Assembly (NCBI GenBank): GCA_947259415.1
Contig: CAMYMI010000005.1
Span: 124,001-188,000, forward strand
Length of the DNA: 64,000 bases
From: an uncultured Ectothiorhodospiraceae bacterium
GTDB taxonomy: Bacteria; Pseudomonadota; Gammaproteobacteria; UBA9214
Reading direction: 5' to 3'
Each line of letters starts with the position of its first letter. The first letter of the stretch is position 1. The notes below the pieces were generated by a model. That model worked only from the letters and a program-made list of their open reading frames with translations. It was not told the origin of the DNA and searched no databases. Positions 46,868 to 58,063 of the stretch are shown here, one piece after another. The translations under genes and the position numbers were made by a program.

Positions 46868-47545
46868 TTACAGCAGGCCGCGTTCCGCCAATGACACACC
46901 CGGGCCGTCCCCGATTACCAGGTGGTCCAGTACCCGGATATCCATCAGTCCCATGGCATCGACCAGGCGGCGGGTGAGCTGGATGTCGGCGCGGCTGGGT
47001 TCGGCTACACCGGAGGGGTGATTGTGGGCGAGGATCACTGCAGTGGCATTGTGCTGCAGGGCCTGACTGACGACTTCACGCGGGTGCACGCTGGCGCCGT
47101 CGATGGTGCCGTGGAACAGTTCCTCGAAGGCAATCACCCGGTGGCGATTGTCCAGGAACAGGCAGGCAAAGACCTCGTGTCGGTAGTGGCGCAGACGGCT
47201 GATGAGGTAGCGGCGCGTCATCTCGGGGTTCTCCAGGACGTCCTCGCGCTGCAGCTGTTCCTGCAAGTGGCGGCGCGCCATTTCCAGCACCGACTGCAGC
47301 TGTACGTAGGTGGCCGTGCCCAGCCCGTGCATGGCGCAGAATCGGTGCCGCTCTGCTTCCAGCAGGGGACGTAGCCCGCCAAAGGCCTGCAGCAGCTCCC
47401 GCGCCATATCCACGGCGGTCTTGCCGTTGGTGCCGGTGCGCAGGAAAATGGCGAGCAACTCAGCATCGGACAGGGCGTCCGGGCCGCGGGCGAGGAACCT
47501 TTCACGCGGTCGTTCAGCGGCCGGCCAGTTGCGGATGGTGTGCAT
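46868..47545 (-). CDS. radC: RadC family protein (JAB/MPN domain)
   Basis: 225 aa from ATG 47545 ([18 protein letters not shown]). Helix-hairpin-helix region in the first half, then the RadC JAMM zinc motif [14 protein letters not shown] with an upstream Glu ([19 protein letters not shown]). Its original link to radiation repair is doubtful and the function is unknown. The genome order rpmBG-radC-coaBC is conserved in Pseudomonas, where the sucrose genes are absent. Converges on the sucrose synthase gene with an 8-bp gap. Confidence 0.93.
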   Translation of the reverse strand: MHTIRNWPAAERPRERFLARGPDALSDAELLAIFLRTGTNGKTAVDMARELLQAFGGLRPLLEAERHRFCAMHGLGTATYVQLQSVLEMARRHLQEQLQREDVLENPEMTRRYLISRLRHYRHEVFACLFLDNRHRVIAFEELFHGTIDGASVHPREVVSQALQHNATAVILAHNHPSGVAEPSRADIQLTRRLVDAMGLMDIRVLDHLVIGDGPGVSLAERGLL

Positions 47546-47814
47546 AATGGCCTCCCGCCTTGATATCAATGGGGCCCGGCTGGCCCCGAACGTGAACGAC
47601 TAAACGTTGCGATGCGGGGTATGCCGGGGGAACAGCTTACTGCCATGGCAACACACAGAGAAACACGTAATAGAACCGATCTGCTGTAGGAATTGCCCTT
47701 GGGCAGCCATCTCATTTACTCCATGCACTCCGCACCTCTGTGCGTGGAGCAATCCGCGTCCCGGGGTAGCAGCCCGTGTCCGCGCCCCGGGGTCTTCTGT
47801 TAAACTGCTGTCCA

Positions 47815-49056
47815 ATGAATACGTTATCCGGTAAACACATCCTGTTGGGCGTCACCGGCGGGATCGCCGCCTACAAGAGTGCCGAACTGGTCCGGTGTCT
47901 GCGTAAGCAGGGTGCCGTGGTGCGGGTGGTGATGACGACCGCTGCCCAAGAGTTCATTACCCCGCTGACCCTGCAGGCACTGTCCGGGCAGCCGGTGTGC
48001 AGTGACCTGCTGGATCCCCGGTCCGAGGCGGCCATGGGACATATCGAGTTGGCTCGCTGGGCCGATGCCTTGCTGGTAGCCCCGGCCACGGCAGACTTCA
48101 TTGCCCGGCTGGTGCAGGGGCGCGCCGACGACTTGCTGGCAGCGGTCTGCCTGGCATGCGAGGCGCCGCTGGCCGTGGCACCGGCGATGAACCGCGCCAT
48201 GTGGCAGCAGCCGGCCACCCAGGACAATCTGGCGCTGTTGCGCGCGCGCCGGGTAAACGTGCTGGGCCCCGCCACGGGCAGCCAGGCCTGCGGAGAGACC
48301 GGGCCGGGACGCATGCTCGAGCCCGATGAACTGACCCGCCTGCTGGCGGGGCTGTTCCAGGGGGGCGCCTTGGCCGGACGCCGGGTACTGGTGACCGCCG
48401 GTCCGACGCGCGAGCCCATCGACCCCGTGCGCTATATCAGCAACCGCAGTTCGGGCAAGATGGGCTATGCCATCGCCCGTGCGGCGGCCGAGGCCGGGGC
48501 GCAGGTCACGCTGGTCACCGGGCCGGTCGCACTCGTCCTGCCGGAGCAGGTCGATGGCATCCTGGTAGAGACGGCGGAACAGATGCATGCCGCTGTGATG
48601 GAACACATAGCGGACACCGATATCTTTATCGCTGCCGCCGCCGTTGCGGATTACCGGCCGCAGAGTGTGGCCAGGAAAAAGCTCAAGAAGTCCGCCGCCG
48701 GGATCACCCTGGCACTGGAACCCAATCCCGATATACTGGCCGCCGTCGCTGCCTTGCCGGAACCGCCGTTCACGCTGGGGTTTGCCGCCGAGACCGATGC
48801 GCTGGAGGCGAATGCACGCAAAAAGCTGCGCGCCAAGTCGCTGGATATGATTGCCGCCAATGTCGTTGGTCCCGGTCGGGGCTTCGAGGTGGATGACAAT
48901 GCCCTGCGTGTCTTCTGGGACGGGGGCGAGCAACAGTTCGGACAGACCCGCAAGACCCGCCTGGCACGACAACTGGTAGCACTGCTCGCGCATCGCTACC
49001 AGACCAAATTTGACAAGGACAGGGTAATAAAACTGCATGCAAAAGATTCAGCTTAA
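47815..49056 (+). CDS. coaBC: bifunctional phosphopantothenoylcysteine decarboxylase/phosphopantothenate--cysteine ligase
   Basis: Two coenzyme A steps in one protein. The N-terminal CoaC flavoprotein half has [24 protein letters not shown] and the substrate-clamp CGETGPGRM near residue 160. The C-terminal CoaB half has [29 protein letters not shown] near 200 and AAAVADYRP. 413 aa from ATG 47815. Its 3' end overlaps dut by 20 bp. The 47546-47814 gap has an imperfect hairpin near 47715-47750 and no gene. Confidence 0.97.
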   Translation: MNTLSGKHILLGVTGGIAAYKSAELVRCLRKQGAVVRVVMTTAAQEFITPLTLQALSGQPVCSDLLDPRSEAAMGHIELARWADALLVAPATADFIARLVQGRADDLLAAVCLACEAPLAVAPAMNRAMWQQPATQDNLALLRARRVNVLGPATGSQACGETGPGRMLEPDELTRLLAGLFQGGALAGRRVLVTAGPTREPIDPVRYISNRSSGKMGYAIARAAAEAGAQVTLVTGPVALVLPEQVDGILVETAEQMHAAVMEHIADTDIFIAAAAVADYRPQSVARKKLKKSAAGITLALEPNPDILAAVAALPEPPFTLGFAAETDALEANARKKLRAKSLDMIAANVVGPGRGFEVDDNALRVFWDGGEQQFGQTRKTRLARQLVALLAHRYQTKFDKDRVIKLHAKDSA

Positions 49057-49492
49057 GTTACTGGACCCGCGCCTGGGAGATGAATTCCCGATGCCGCACT
49101 ATGCCACCGACGGTGCGGCCGGTATGGATATGCGTGCCTGTCTCAAGACGCCCCTGGAGTTGGGGCCCGGTGACACCGCGTTGATCCCGACCGGCATGGC
49201 CATACATATCGAGGAACCCGGGCTGGCGGCCATGCTGCTGCCGCGTTCCGGATTGGGACACAAGCACGGAATCGTGCTTGGCAACCTGGTTGGCCTGATC
49301 GACTCGGATTATCAGGGACAGGTGTTCGTCTCCTGCTGGAATCGCGGCAAGGACTCATTTACGGTGCAACCCGGGGAACGCATCGCCCAGATGGTGATCG
49401 TGCCTGTGGTGCATGCCGATTTCGAGGTGGTAGAGGAATTCAACGCCACGCAGCGCGGAGAAGGCGGGTTTGGCCATACCGGGCGTCATTGA
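49037..49492 (+). CDS. dut: deoxyuridine 5'-triphosphate nucleotidohydrolase (dUTPase)
   Basis: Hydrolyses dUTP to dUMP, keeping uracil out of DNA. All five trimeric dUTPase motifs are present: [33 protein letters not shown] and [10 protein letters not shown]. 151 aa, standard. Overlaps coaBC by 20 bp. Confidence 0.98.
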   Translation: MQKIQLKLLDPRLGDEFPMPHYATDGAAGMDMRACLKTPLELGPGDTALIPTGMAIHIEEPGLAAMLLPRSGLGHKHGIVLGNLVGLIDSDYQGQVFVSCWNRGKDSFTVQPGERIAQMVIVPVVHADFEVVEEFNATQRGEGGFGHTGRH

Positions 49493-49550
49493 TCCCTTAA
49501 TTAACCGGGCCAGCTTGTCGATAGTACCCTAAGGCCATTCGGGAACCACC

Positions 49551-52202
49551 ATGAAGCTTACGCCACCCAGTTTTTTCAAAGGCAAGCAGGCCAAGGGCCA
49601 TGCGCCGTCACCCGAGGCCGGGCCCGCTCCAGCGAAACCGGCCATCAAGGGACAACGCGCCAGCCTGGACAGGGTCAAGCTGCAGATCATGATTGCCGCC
49701 GTGGCGTTGCTGGCAGTGCTCACCCTGTTCATCTTTCAGTTCTCCGGTATCTATATCTCGCGGATTATTGACCAGGACAGCGGCAGGCTGGCCGAGCGGT
49801 TTGCCGCACAGGTCGAGTCGCTGGTGGACTTCTACGGCTCCAGTGTTGACCGGCTGGCCAGGGACATTGCTATCGCCGAAATGTTGATAACCCGGAATGA
49901 AGCGGTCCTCAGGGAGCGGGGGGCGTTGCTCACCACGCTATATCCGGCGGCCATCAATGTGCAATTGCTGCCCCCCGGAATCGACCAGGTTAATCCGGAT
50001 GCCATGCCGCCCCTTAGTTATGCGGCACTGGCCCAGATGCGTGAGGCGGAGGGCGGTCAACAGCCGCCGCTGGCCGAGGTTCACCTGCTCAATACGCCCC
50101 AGCAGCATATCAATATAATCCGGCGGGTAACGGGCCCGGCAAGTGACAGGGTGGTCGGGCTGATCATGTTGTCGCTTTCAGACGAGGCACTAGCCGGGGC
50201 CCTGGGCGGTGCGCGCCAGCTGAACGGCTATGTGGAATTGCAACAGACAGGTGCCAAGGGTGCGCCGGTGACGGTAAGCAAGCAGGGTGATCCGGCATTC
50301 AGGGACGGGGAGCCTATTACCGTCACCGCTGTCAGGGGCAGTCGCTGGCAGGTCGCCTACTGGCCGGCACAGAGTGGCGCGGCCTTTCTGGCCAGGATCA
50401 GCCTGTGGGTGATTGCTGCCTTCCTGGTGATGGCCATAGTCATGGCCGCGATCACACTGATGTTGTTCAAGCGTCTGTCCGGGGCCTTGAGCCAGGACCA
50501 GATCAGTCTGGTCAACCTGGCCAAGGATATCCGCGACGGGCAGGTCCGGCATGAATACCCATATGGCCTGAACGAGATGCGTGAAACGATGGAGTTCATC
50601 ACGCGCATAGTCAGTATTGCCCGGGGCAGCGATGAGCGGGAGGACTATGAGAAGCAACCGGTAGAGCAAGCGATTGCTGTGGATGAGACAAAGGAGCATG
50701 CGCCCGCAGAGGCAGGTCAAAATTCCGGTTTGCATGAGCTTTCGCCGGACTACGCAACCCTGCAGGGTGAAAGCATGAAAGTGGAAGAAGGCCCACTGGA
50801 ATTTACAGCCGAACATGAACCAGAAGTCAAGGTGGATGCATCTATATTTCGTGCCTATGACATACGTGGTGTCGTGAACCAGACCCTGACACCGGAAGCA
50901 GTAAAGCTGATTGGCCGTGCCATCGGCAGTGAGGCCATCCAGCGGGGACGCGATACTGTCGTAGTCGGGCGCGACGGACGGCTGTCCGGGCCGGCGCTCT
51001 CCCGGGCGTTAATTGCCGGTCTGACTGCCACCGGCTGTGATGTGGTGGACATTGGTGTAGTGCCTACGCCGGTACTGTACTTCGGCGCCAATTATCTCGA
51101 TGCCCACCAGACAGGCGTGGTGGTCACCGGCAGTCACAATCCGCCGGACTACAACGGTCTGAAGATCATGATCGATGGCGAGACCCTGTCGGCAAAATCC
51201 ATCCAGCACCTGCGAGAGCGTATCGAGACCGGCGATTTCATATCCGGCCAGGGCAAGGTGCAGGAAATGGATCTCATCTCCGATTATATCGAGCGCATCC
51301 GCAGCGACGTGAAACTGGAGCGGCCGCTCAGGGTAGCAGTCGACTGTGGGAACGGAGTCGCCGGAGCCGTCGCTCCGCAGCTGCTGAAAGCAATCGGCTG
51401 CGAGGTCACCGAGCTGTTCTGCGAAGTCGACGGCAACTTCCCGAACCACCATCCGGACCCGAGCAAGACTGAGAACCTCAAGGATCTGATTGAAGCGGTC
51501 CGACAGACCCAGGCCGATATTGGCCTGGCCTTCGACGGCGATGGTGACCGGCTCGGTGTGGTCACCAACGATGGCAATATCATCTGGCCGGACCGGGTGC
51601 TGATGTTGTTTGCCGGGGACATCCTGGACCGCAACCCCGGTGGCCTGATCATTTATGATGTGAAGTGCTCGCGCTTTCTCGACGGTATTATTCGCCAGCA
51701 TGATGGCGAGCCGCTGATGTGGAAAACCGGCCATTCGTTCATCAAGGCCAAGATGAAGGAGACCGGTGCCCTGCTGGCCGGTGAGATGAGCGGCCATATC
51801 TTCTTCAAGGAACGCTGGTACGGTTTCGATGACGGCCTGTATGCAGCAGCGCGGTTGCTCGAGATCCTGGGCAAGGATGAACGCCCAGCCACCGAGGTGT
51901 TCGCCAGCCTGCCCGACAGCGTGAACACGCCCGAACTGAATATCGCCATGCAGGAGGGTGAACCGCCCAGGTTCATCGAGCGCTTGCTGGCCAGTGCACA
52001 TTTCGAAGGTGCGCAGGTTTCCACCATCGATGGCCTGCGCGCCGACTTCAAGGATGGCTGGGGCCTGGTGCGTGCATCTAATACCACGCCGGTGCTGGTG
52101 CTGCGTTTCGAGGCGGATGACCAGGCGGCGTTGACGCGCATCATGGAGGAGTTCCGGCGCGTACTGTTGCAAACCGAGCCCGGCCTGTCATTGCCGTTCT
52201 GA
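49551..52202 (+). CDS. algC: phosphomannomutase/phosphoglucomutase with membrane-anchored N-terminal domain
   Basis: C-terminal half (from about residue 430, FRAYDIRGVVNQTLTPEAV) is a complete alpha-D-phosphohexomutase: phosphoserine loop TGSHNPPDYNG with Ser528, metal loop DGDGDRLG (662-), sugar-specificity GEMSGHIFFKERWYGFDDG, and RASNTTPVLVLRFE. It interconverts glucose/mannose 1- and 6-phosphates for exopolysaccharide and LPS sugars. The first ~430 residues hold two membrane helices (about 46-68 and 283-305) around an extracytoplasmic region, like a sensor domain; Pseudomonas aeruginosa AlgC lacks this part. Sits between dut and argB as in Pseudomonas. Confidence 0.95.
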   Translation: MKLTPPSFFKGKQAKGHAPSPEAGPAPAKPAIKGQRASLDRVKLQIMIAAVALLAVLTLFIFQFSGIYISRIIDQDSGRLAERFAAQVESLVDFYGSSVDRLARDIAIAEMLITRNEAVLRERGALLTTLYPAAINVQLLPPGIDQVNPDAMPPLSYAALAQMREAEGGQQPPLAEVHLLNTPQQHINIIRRVTGPASDRVVGLIMLSLSDEALAGALGGARQLNGYVELQQTGAKGAPVTVSKQGDPAFRDGEPITVTAVRGSRWQVAYWPAQSGAAFLARISLWVIAAFLVMAIVMAAITLMLFKRLSGALSQDQISLVNLAKDIRDGQVRHEYPYGLNEMRETMEFITRIVSIARGSDEREDYEKQPVEQAIAVDETKEHAPAEAGQNSGLHELSPDYATLQGESMKVEEGPLEFTAEHEPEVKVDASIFRAYDIRGVVNQTLTPEAVKLIGRAIGSEAIQRGRDTVVVGRDGRLSGPALSRALIAGLTATGCDVVDIGVVPTPVLYFGANYLDAHQTGVVVTGSHNPPDYNGLKIMIDGETLSAKSIQHLRERIETGDFISGQGKVQEMDLISDYIERIRSDVKLERPLRVAVDCGNGVAGAVAPQLLKAIGCEVTELFCEVDGNFPNHHPDPSKTENLKDLIEAVRQTQADIGLAFDGDGDRLGVVTNDGNIIWPDRVLMLFAGDILDRNPGGLIIYDVKCSRFLDGIIRQHDGEPLMWKTGHSFIKAKMKETGALLAGEMSGHIFFKERWYGFDDGLYAAARLLEILGKDERPATEVFASLPDSVNTPELNIAMQEGEPPRFIERLLASAHFEGAQVSTIDGLRADFKDGWGLVRASNTTPVLVLRFEADDQAALTRIMEEFRRVLLQTEPGLSLPF

Positions 52203-52288
52203 CGGCGGCCGTTGTAAGTCTCCCGGTTTGCCGCGTAATATCTGCCCTGTCGGATATAGCCGACAAGCGCATACTGGGTATCCATTAA

Positions 52289-53203
<915 letters not shown>

Positions 53204-53241
53204 GGGGCCGGCGGCCTGCCAGCCCTCATGTAACCCGGGGG

Positions 53242-53865
53242 CTAGAGCCCTTTCAGTTCGCGAAAGCGCGATATGTCCGCGCTGAACTGATCGCTGATGG
53301 TCTGCTTTTCCTTTTCCTTGGTAACAACGAAGGTCTCGTTTTCCTTAATCTGTACACGTGCAGTCGTTATCTGGTTCTGCAGGATCTTCGGTACCGGTTT
53401 ACCGCTGCGTTCGAACTCGGCGGCTTCGGTTTCAAGTTTCAGCAGACGTTTCCTTGAGTTCTCGATCCGGCTGTTGGTCAGCTGGATGAGCGCGTCAACG
53501 TTAGCGATCTTGCCATCCCGTGCCATCAGCATGTCAACCTCGCTGGAATAGGTCGCCAGCAGACTGCGGTCATGAATCGCCCGCTTTCTGGACCTTTCCT
53601 TTTCTGCTGCCTCAAGTTCGGCAAGGCGCCTTGCCTTGGCCTTCTCCTCCGGTGTCTTGGGGGCCGCGTAGACCTTCACGGTGCGGCCCTGTTCGTTGAG
53701 CTCCCGGCGTTCCTTGTGCACATAGCGGGGCGGTACTCGATCACCGTAGTGCACGTTGCCCGCCTCATCGAACCATTTAAAGGTACGCTCCGCGGACACA
53801 GCCGTGGCAAGGAAAAAGGCCGGCAAAAACACCAGGTAGCGGATATCATGGAGGGTAATTTTCAT
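53242..53865 (-). CDS. DUF4124 domain secreted protein
   Basis: 207 aa. Signal peptide (about 1-25, LVFLPAFFLATAVSA), then the DUF4124 segment FKWFDEAGNVHYGDRVPP, then a long charged helical region (about 75-200) likely to form a coiled coil. GGAAT ribosome site before the ATG. Envelope protein of unknown function. Confidence 0.82.
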   Translation of the reverse strand: MKITLHDIRYLVFLPAFFLATAVSAERTFKWFDEAGNVHYGDRVPPRYVHKERRELNEQGRTVKVYAAPKTPEEKAKARRLAELEAAEKERSRKRAIHDRSLLATYSSEVDMLMARDGKIANVDALIQLTNSRIENSRKRLLKLETEAAEFERSGKPVPKILQNQITTARVQIKENETFVVTKEKEKQTISDQFSADISRFRELKGL

Positions 53866-53951
53866 TTCGTGGCAATTCCTCTTCTAGCAATTCTCAAGTG
53901 CACCATGCCCAGGATATCTAGAGCCGATTCAGTCAGGACAGGTCGTCGCTC

Positions 53952-54707
53952 GTGAACGGTCTGGAGCACGGCGTCCTGTTCCTTGTGTCCCTGGTCGCCA
54001 ACCTGTTTTCAGCATTTTCCGGGGGCGGTGCGGGGCTGATCCAGCTGCCTGTGCTGATCTTCCTTGGCTTGCCGTTTGCGGTCGCCCTGGCGACCCATAA
54101 AGTGGCCAGTGTTGCCTTGGGTATCGGCGCCACGGTCCGGCACTTGAGAGAAGGCGCCCTGGAGCGTCACCTGGTGAGGCATATCCTGGCCTTCGGTCTG
54201 CCGGGGGTCATCGTCGGTGCCAATGTCATCCTTACTGTTCCGGAACGGTCTGCCGAGGTGGCGCTGGGCCTGCTCACTGCCGGCCTGGGTATTTATTCCT
54301 GGCTGAATCCTGGGCTGGGCCAGGCTGTCAGACCTCGCAACCGTGATCGGCGCGGGTTCCTTATCGGGGGCCTGGTCCTGTTCGGCATCGGTGCACTAAA
54401 TGGTTCCCTGACCTCCGGCACCGGCCTGTTCGTGACCCTGTGGCTGGTGCGCTGGTTCGGCCTAGATTACCGCCGCGCCATTGCCTATACCCTGATATTG
54501 GTGGGCCTGTTCTGGAACGGGGCCGGTGCATTGACCCTGGGTATCCTGGGCGAGATCCGCTGGTCATGGTTGCCGGCCCTGCTGCTGGGCTCCCTGCTGG
54601 GTGGTTACCTGGGGGCACACCTGGCAATCAAGTCCGGCAACCGCTGGATCAAACGAGCCTTCGAAATCATCACCCTGCTGGTGGGTCTCAAGTTGATCAT
54701 CGGTTGA
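53952..54707 (+). CDS. TSUP family (TauE/SafE) permease
   Basis: 251-aa membrane protein with about eight helices and the family repeat pattern: FSAFSGGGAGLIQLPVLIFLGLPFAVALATHKVASVALGIGA in the first half and the matching FGIGALNGSLTSGTGLFVTLWLVRWFGLDYRRAIAYTL in the second. TSUP proteins move sulfite, organosulfonates or related anions; the substrate cannot be told here. Start is GTG 53952. Confidence 0.88.
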   Translation: MNGLEHGVLFLVSLVANLFSAFSGGGAGLIQLPVLIFLGLPFAVALATHKVASVALGIGATVRHLREGALERHLVRHILAFGLPGVIVGANVILTVPERSAEVALGLLTAGLGIYSWLNPGLGQAVRPRNRDRRGFLIGGLVLFGIGALNGSLTSGTGLFVTLWLVRWFGLDYRRAIAYTLILVGLFWNGAGALTLGILGEIRWSWLPALLLGSLLGGYLGAHLAIKSGNRWIKRAFEIITLLVGLKLIIG

Positions 54708-54759
54708 CGGCTCCTCCAGGGATCCTGTCTTTAAGATCGTCGCCCCGCCCCGGGCTTGT

Positions 54760-55401
54760 CTAGATACCGTACTGCTCCCGGTAGGCCTGTATCTTCGCGA
54801 CCTCGTCGCCGCGCTCGGGCTTCTCCAGAAGGTATTCCAGCAGGTGCTCCAGCCTGATAATACTGATCACCCGGATGCCGAAGCCCGCTTCCACCTCCTG
54901 GATGGCCGAGCGTTCGCCCTGGCCGCGCTCCTGGCGGTCGAGTGCAATTACAACGCCAGCAAGTGTGGCTCCGGCAGCTTCAATGATTAGTACAGCTTCG
55001 CGAATTGCGGTGCCGGCGGTGATGACATCGTCGATGACCAGCACCCGTCCTGACAGGCCGGCCCCGACCAGGTTGCCACCCTCGCCGTGGTCCTTGGCTT
55101 CCTTGCGGTTGAAACACCAGGGTACATTCATGTTGTAATGGTCCGCCAGTGCAATCCCGGCGGTGGCGGCCAGCGGAATGCCCTTGTAGGCCGGGCCAAA
55201 CAGGACATCGAAACCAATCCCGCTGTCAACGATGGCCTGTGCGTAGAAACGGCCAAGACGGGCCAGGTCTTCACCGGTATTGAACAATCCGGCATTGAAG
55301 AAATAGGGGCTGATGCGTCCCGACTTCAGGGTGAAATCACCGAAGCGCAAGACGCCAGCACCAATGGCGAAATCGATGAATTCGTGCTGGTAATCTTTCA
55401 T
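54760..55401 (-). CDS. pyrE: orotate phosphoribosyltransferase
   Basis: Makes orotidine 5'-phosphate from orotate and PRPP. Landmarks [14 protein letters not shown] near residue 24, [24 protein letters not shown] and the PRPP loop [16 protein letters not shown] near 122. 213 aa. Divergent from the exonuclease III gene with 70 bp between. Confidence 0.97.
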   Translation of the reverse strand: MKDYQHEFIDFAIGAGVLRFGDFTLKSGRISPYFFNAGLFNTGEDLARLGRFYAQAIVDSGIGFDVLFGPAYKGIPLAATAGIALADHYNMNVPWCFNRKEAKDHGEGGNLVGAGLSGRVLVIDDVITAGTAIREAVLIIEAAGATLAGVVIALDRQERGQGERSAIQEVEAGFGIRVISIIRLEHLLEYLLEKPERGDEVAKIQAYREQYGI

Positions 55402-55471
55402 TGGGATACTGGATATCGTAACTGCGTGCCGGGATCGCTATCATACACGCGGATCCAGTACAGGGAAAAAC

Positions 55472-56245
55472 ATGCGCATTATCACGGTTAACGTGAACGG
55501 TATTCGTGCCGCCGCCAGGAAAGGGTTTTTCCAGTGGATGGTGCGCCAGCATGCCGATGTCGTGTGCCTGCAGGAGACCAAGGCCCAGGTGCACCAGCTG
55601 CAAGACAGGGTTTTCTGGCCGCGCGGCTGGCATGTAAATTTCCACGATGCCGAGAAAAAGGGCTACAGTGGTGTCGCGATCTACAGCAGGCACAAACCGG
55701 ACAAGGTGATCTGCGGCCTGGGCTGGCCGGACATGGATGCCGAGGGGCGTTACATCGAGGCCCGCTTCGGACCCCTGAGTGTCGTATCGGTGTACCTGCC
55801 ATCCGGATCCTCCAGTGAGGAGCGCCAGGCCGTCAAGTTCGATTTTCTCGACCGCTTCATGCCCTATCTGCGCCGGTTGCGTCTCAAGCGGCGCGAGTAC
55901 ATCCTCTGCGGCGACTGGAACATTGCTCACAAGGAGATCGACCTGAAGAACTGGCGCGGCAACCGGAAAAACTCCGGCTTTCTGCCCGAGGAACGTGCCT
56001 GGATGGATGAGCTGTTCGGCCCCGCCGGCTATGTCGATGCCTTTCGCACCGCGAACCCGGACCCGGACCAGTACACCTGGTGGTCAAACCGCGGCCAGGC
56101 ATGGGCCAAGAATGTCGGCTGGCGGATTGACTACCAGGTCATCACCCCCGGCTTGCATGAGTCGGTACAGGGGGCGCGCATTTACAAGACCAGGCGGTTT
56201 TCCGATCACGCGCCGCTGATTATGGATTACGACTACCCGTTGTAG
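55472..56245 (+). CDS. exodeoxyribonuclease III at the crc position
   Basis: 257-aa EEP-superfamily nuclease. In Pseudomonas the gene beside pyrE is crc, an ExoIII homologue that lost catalysis and controls catabolite repression with Hfq. The overall sequence here resembles Crc (MRIITVNVNG, KRREYI, PEERAWMDE.FG..GY.DA, FDYQV-type GWRIDYQVITPGL). However, the nuclease residues are all present: N9, E35 in LQETK, Y108, D148 and N150 in GDWN, D220, and D245-H246 in SDHAP. It is therefore most likely an active abasic-site endonuclease/3' exonuclease. A ribosome site AGGGA precedes the ATG. Confidence 0.93.
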   Translation: MRIITVNVNGIRAAARKGFFQWMVRQHADVVCLQETKAQVHQLQDRVFWPRGWHVNFHDAEKKGYSGVAIYSRHKPDKVICGLGWPDMDAEGRYIEARFGPLSVVSVYLPSGSSSEERQAVKFDFLDRFMPYLRRLRLKRREYILCGDWNIAHKEIDLKNWRGNRKNSGFLPEERAWMDELFGPAGYVDAFRTANPDPDQYTWWSNRGQAWAKNVGWRIDYQVITPGLHESVQGARIYKTRRFSDHAPLIMDYDYPL

Positions 56246-56297
56246 GGCTATACACCGGCGCGTGCTCGGCCTGTAAATGTTGCAGGGAGTCGCAGGG

Positions 56298-56492
56298 CTA
56301 GTGCTTGCGATCCGGGTCAGGGGGCAGCATCTGGGAAAACAGCAGCAACCGCTCCGCCAGGGGAATGTTATCCAGGCGTCTGTCCGCCATGCGGCGCCGG
56401 TCAATGACCACTGTGATGCCGTTGCTGTCGATGAGGGGAAACTCGGCGAGGATCCCCCAGCGGCGCTGTCCCCTGGAGCGTCTTTCTTGCAT
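56298..56492 (-). CDS. 64-aa basic protein of unknown function
   Basis: MQERRSRGQRRWGILAEFPLIDSNGITVVIDRRRMADRRLDNIPLAERLLLFSQMLPPDPDRKH. A strong GGAGG site lies 10 bases before the ATG, which supports expression. Strongly basic with many Arg, no membrane helix. It converges with the exonuclease gene. The DRR-MADRRLDN stretch looks constrained, but I do not recognise a named family. Confidence 0.65.
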   Translation of the reverse strand: MQERRSRGQRRWGILAEFPLIDSNGITVVIDRRRMADRRLDNIPLAERLLLFSQMLPPDPDRKH

Positions 56493-56704
56493 TTATTCTT
56501 AACCTCCAGTGTCTTAGGCTAGTCGAGTTGAGCCGGCTTTGCCATAAGACGAATGGACTAGGCGCCCATCCCGCCGCGTGTGATTCAGATAAAATAATAT
56601 TTAGGAACAATAAGTTGTCATCTAATACGGCGGGCACCCCGGCCGCGGTCAGGGGGTTGGGAATTCGCCCCGGGGCTGATGCTGGACGCTCCAGCTCGCC
56701 GCGT

Positions 56705-58063
56705 TCAGGCCCGCCTGGTGTGCGCGGCTTCCTGTCGCTGCGCGAGGTACAGGACCAGCAGGATCGCGGGCACCCCGAGCAGGCCGGCATACAGGAAGAA
56801 GCTGGCGTAGCCAGCGCTGTCGACTATCCAGCCGGCGAACCCGCCGATGAACTTTGCCGGGAGCGTCATCAGGGAGCTGAACAGGGCGTACTGGGTGGCG
56901 GTGTAGGCGGTGTTGGTCAGGCTTGAGAGGTAGGCGATGAAGGCCGCTGTCGCCAGGCCGCCACTGAGGTTGTCGGCGCTGATGACGATGGCCAGTGTGG
57001 ACAAGTGCGGTTCACTGACGGCAAGCCAGACGAAAAGCAGATTGGTTGCCGCAATCAGTATCGCCCCCGCGAGCAACGGACGCATGATGCCGTAGCGTAC
57101 CACCAGGATACCACCCAGTCCGGCACCGGCGATGGTCATGAAGAAACCGAACAGCTTGGTGATATTGGCGATATCGGTCTTGCTGAAACCCAGGTCGAGG
57201 TAGAAGGGGTTCGCCATCACTCCCATGGTGATGTCACTGAGCTTGTAGGATCCAACCAGCAGCAGGATGACGATCGCCAGTGCCCCGTTGCGCTGGAAGA
57301 ATTCCACGAACGGGCTGACAACCGCATCGGAGAACCAGGCCACGAGACGTGCGTAGACACTGTCTCTGGCAACTGCGCCGACGTGTGATTCCAGCCGCGC
57401 CTCCAGTTCGCGGGTGCGCTGGTCGATGCGATGCAGCGGTTCACGGATAACCAGGGTGGCGCTTATACCGACAACCATCAGCGCTGCCATGACCAGGTAG
57501 GCCATGGACCAGGAATGTGCAGCCGCGATGTAGAAGGCACCGGCACCGGCGGCCAGCAGCGCGACCCGGTAGCCGAGTACATAGGTGGCGGCCATGGCGC
57601 CCTGCAGTCGCTTGTCGACTGCCTCGATCCGGTAGGCGTCCACGGTGATGTCCTGGGTGGCCGAGCCGAACGCGACCAGCAGCGCGAACACCGCGATGCG
57701 TGTCAGGTCGGTATGCGGGTCGGTCAGGGCCATGCCAACGAGGCCGATGGCGATGATCGACTGCGCAAGCAGCAGCCAGGAGCGGCGCTTGCCTAGCAGC
57801 CGGGTCAGCAGCGGCAGGGGTAGCCGGTCGACCACTGGTGCCCAGAAGAACTTGATCGAGTAGGTGATGCCGATCCAGCTGAAAAAGCCGATGGTCGTGC
57901 GTGCGATACCCTCGTCCCGCAGCCAGGCGGATAGGGTGGAGAACACCAGCAGGAAGGGCAATCCAGCAGAAAAGCCGAGGAATATCATGCCGACCACACG
58001 TGGCTGCAGGTAGACGGCGGCGGCGGCAAGCCAGTTGCCCAGTGTCTGCTTGCCGGATTTCAT
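56705..58063 (-). CDS. ampG: AmpG-family muropeptide permease
   Basis: 452-aa major facilitator protein with about 12-14 helices that brings anhydro-muropeptides back into the cytosol for peptidoglycan recycling. Family stretches: FLGFSAGLPFLLVFSTLSAWLRDEGI near residue 28, IGITYSIKFFWAPVVDR near 63, and GSATQDITVDAYRIE near 133. No ampD or ampC gene is adjacent. Confidence 0.92.
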   Translation of the reverse strand: MKSGKQTLGNWLAAAAVYLQPRVVGMIFLGFSAGLPFLLVFSTLSAWLRDEGIARTTIGFFSWIGITYSIKFFWAPVVDRLPLPLLTRLLGKRRSWLLLAQSIIAIGLVGMALTDPHTDLTRIAVFALLVAFGSATQDITVDAYRIEAVDKRLQGAMAATYVLGYRVALLAAGAGAFYIAAAHSWSMAYLVMAALMVVGISATLVIREPLHRIDQRTRELEARLESHVGAVARDSVYARLVAWFSDAVVSPFVEFFQRNGALAIVILLLVGSYKLSDITMGVMANPFYLDLGFSKTDIANITKLFGFFMTIAGAGLGGILVVRYGIMRPLLAGAILIAATNLLFVWLAVSEPHLSTLAIVISADNLSGGLATAAFIAYLSSLTNTAYTATQYALFSSLMTLPAKFIGGFAGWIVDSAGYASFFLYAGLLGVPAILLVLYLAQRQEAAHTRRA

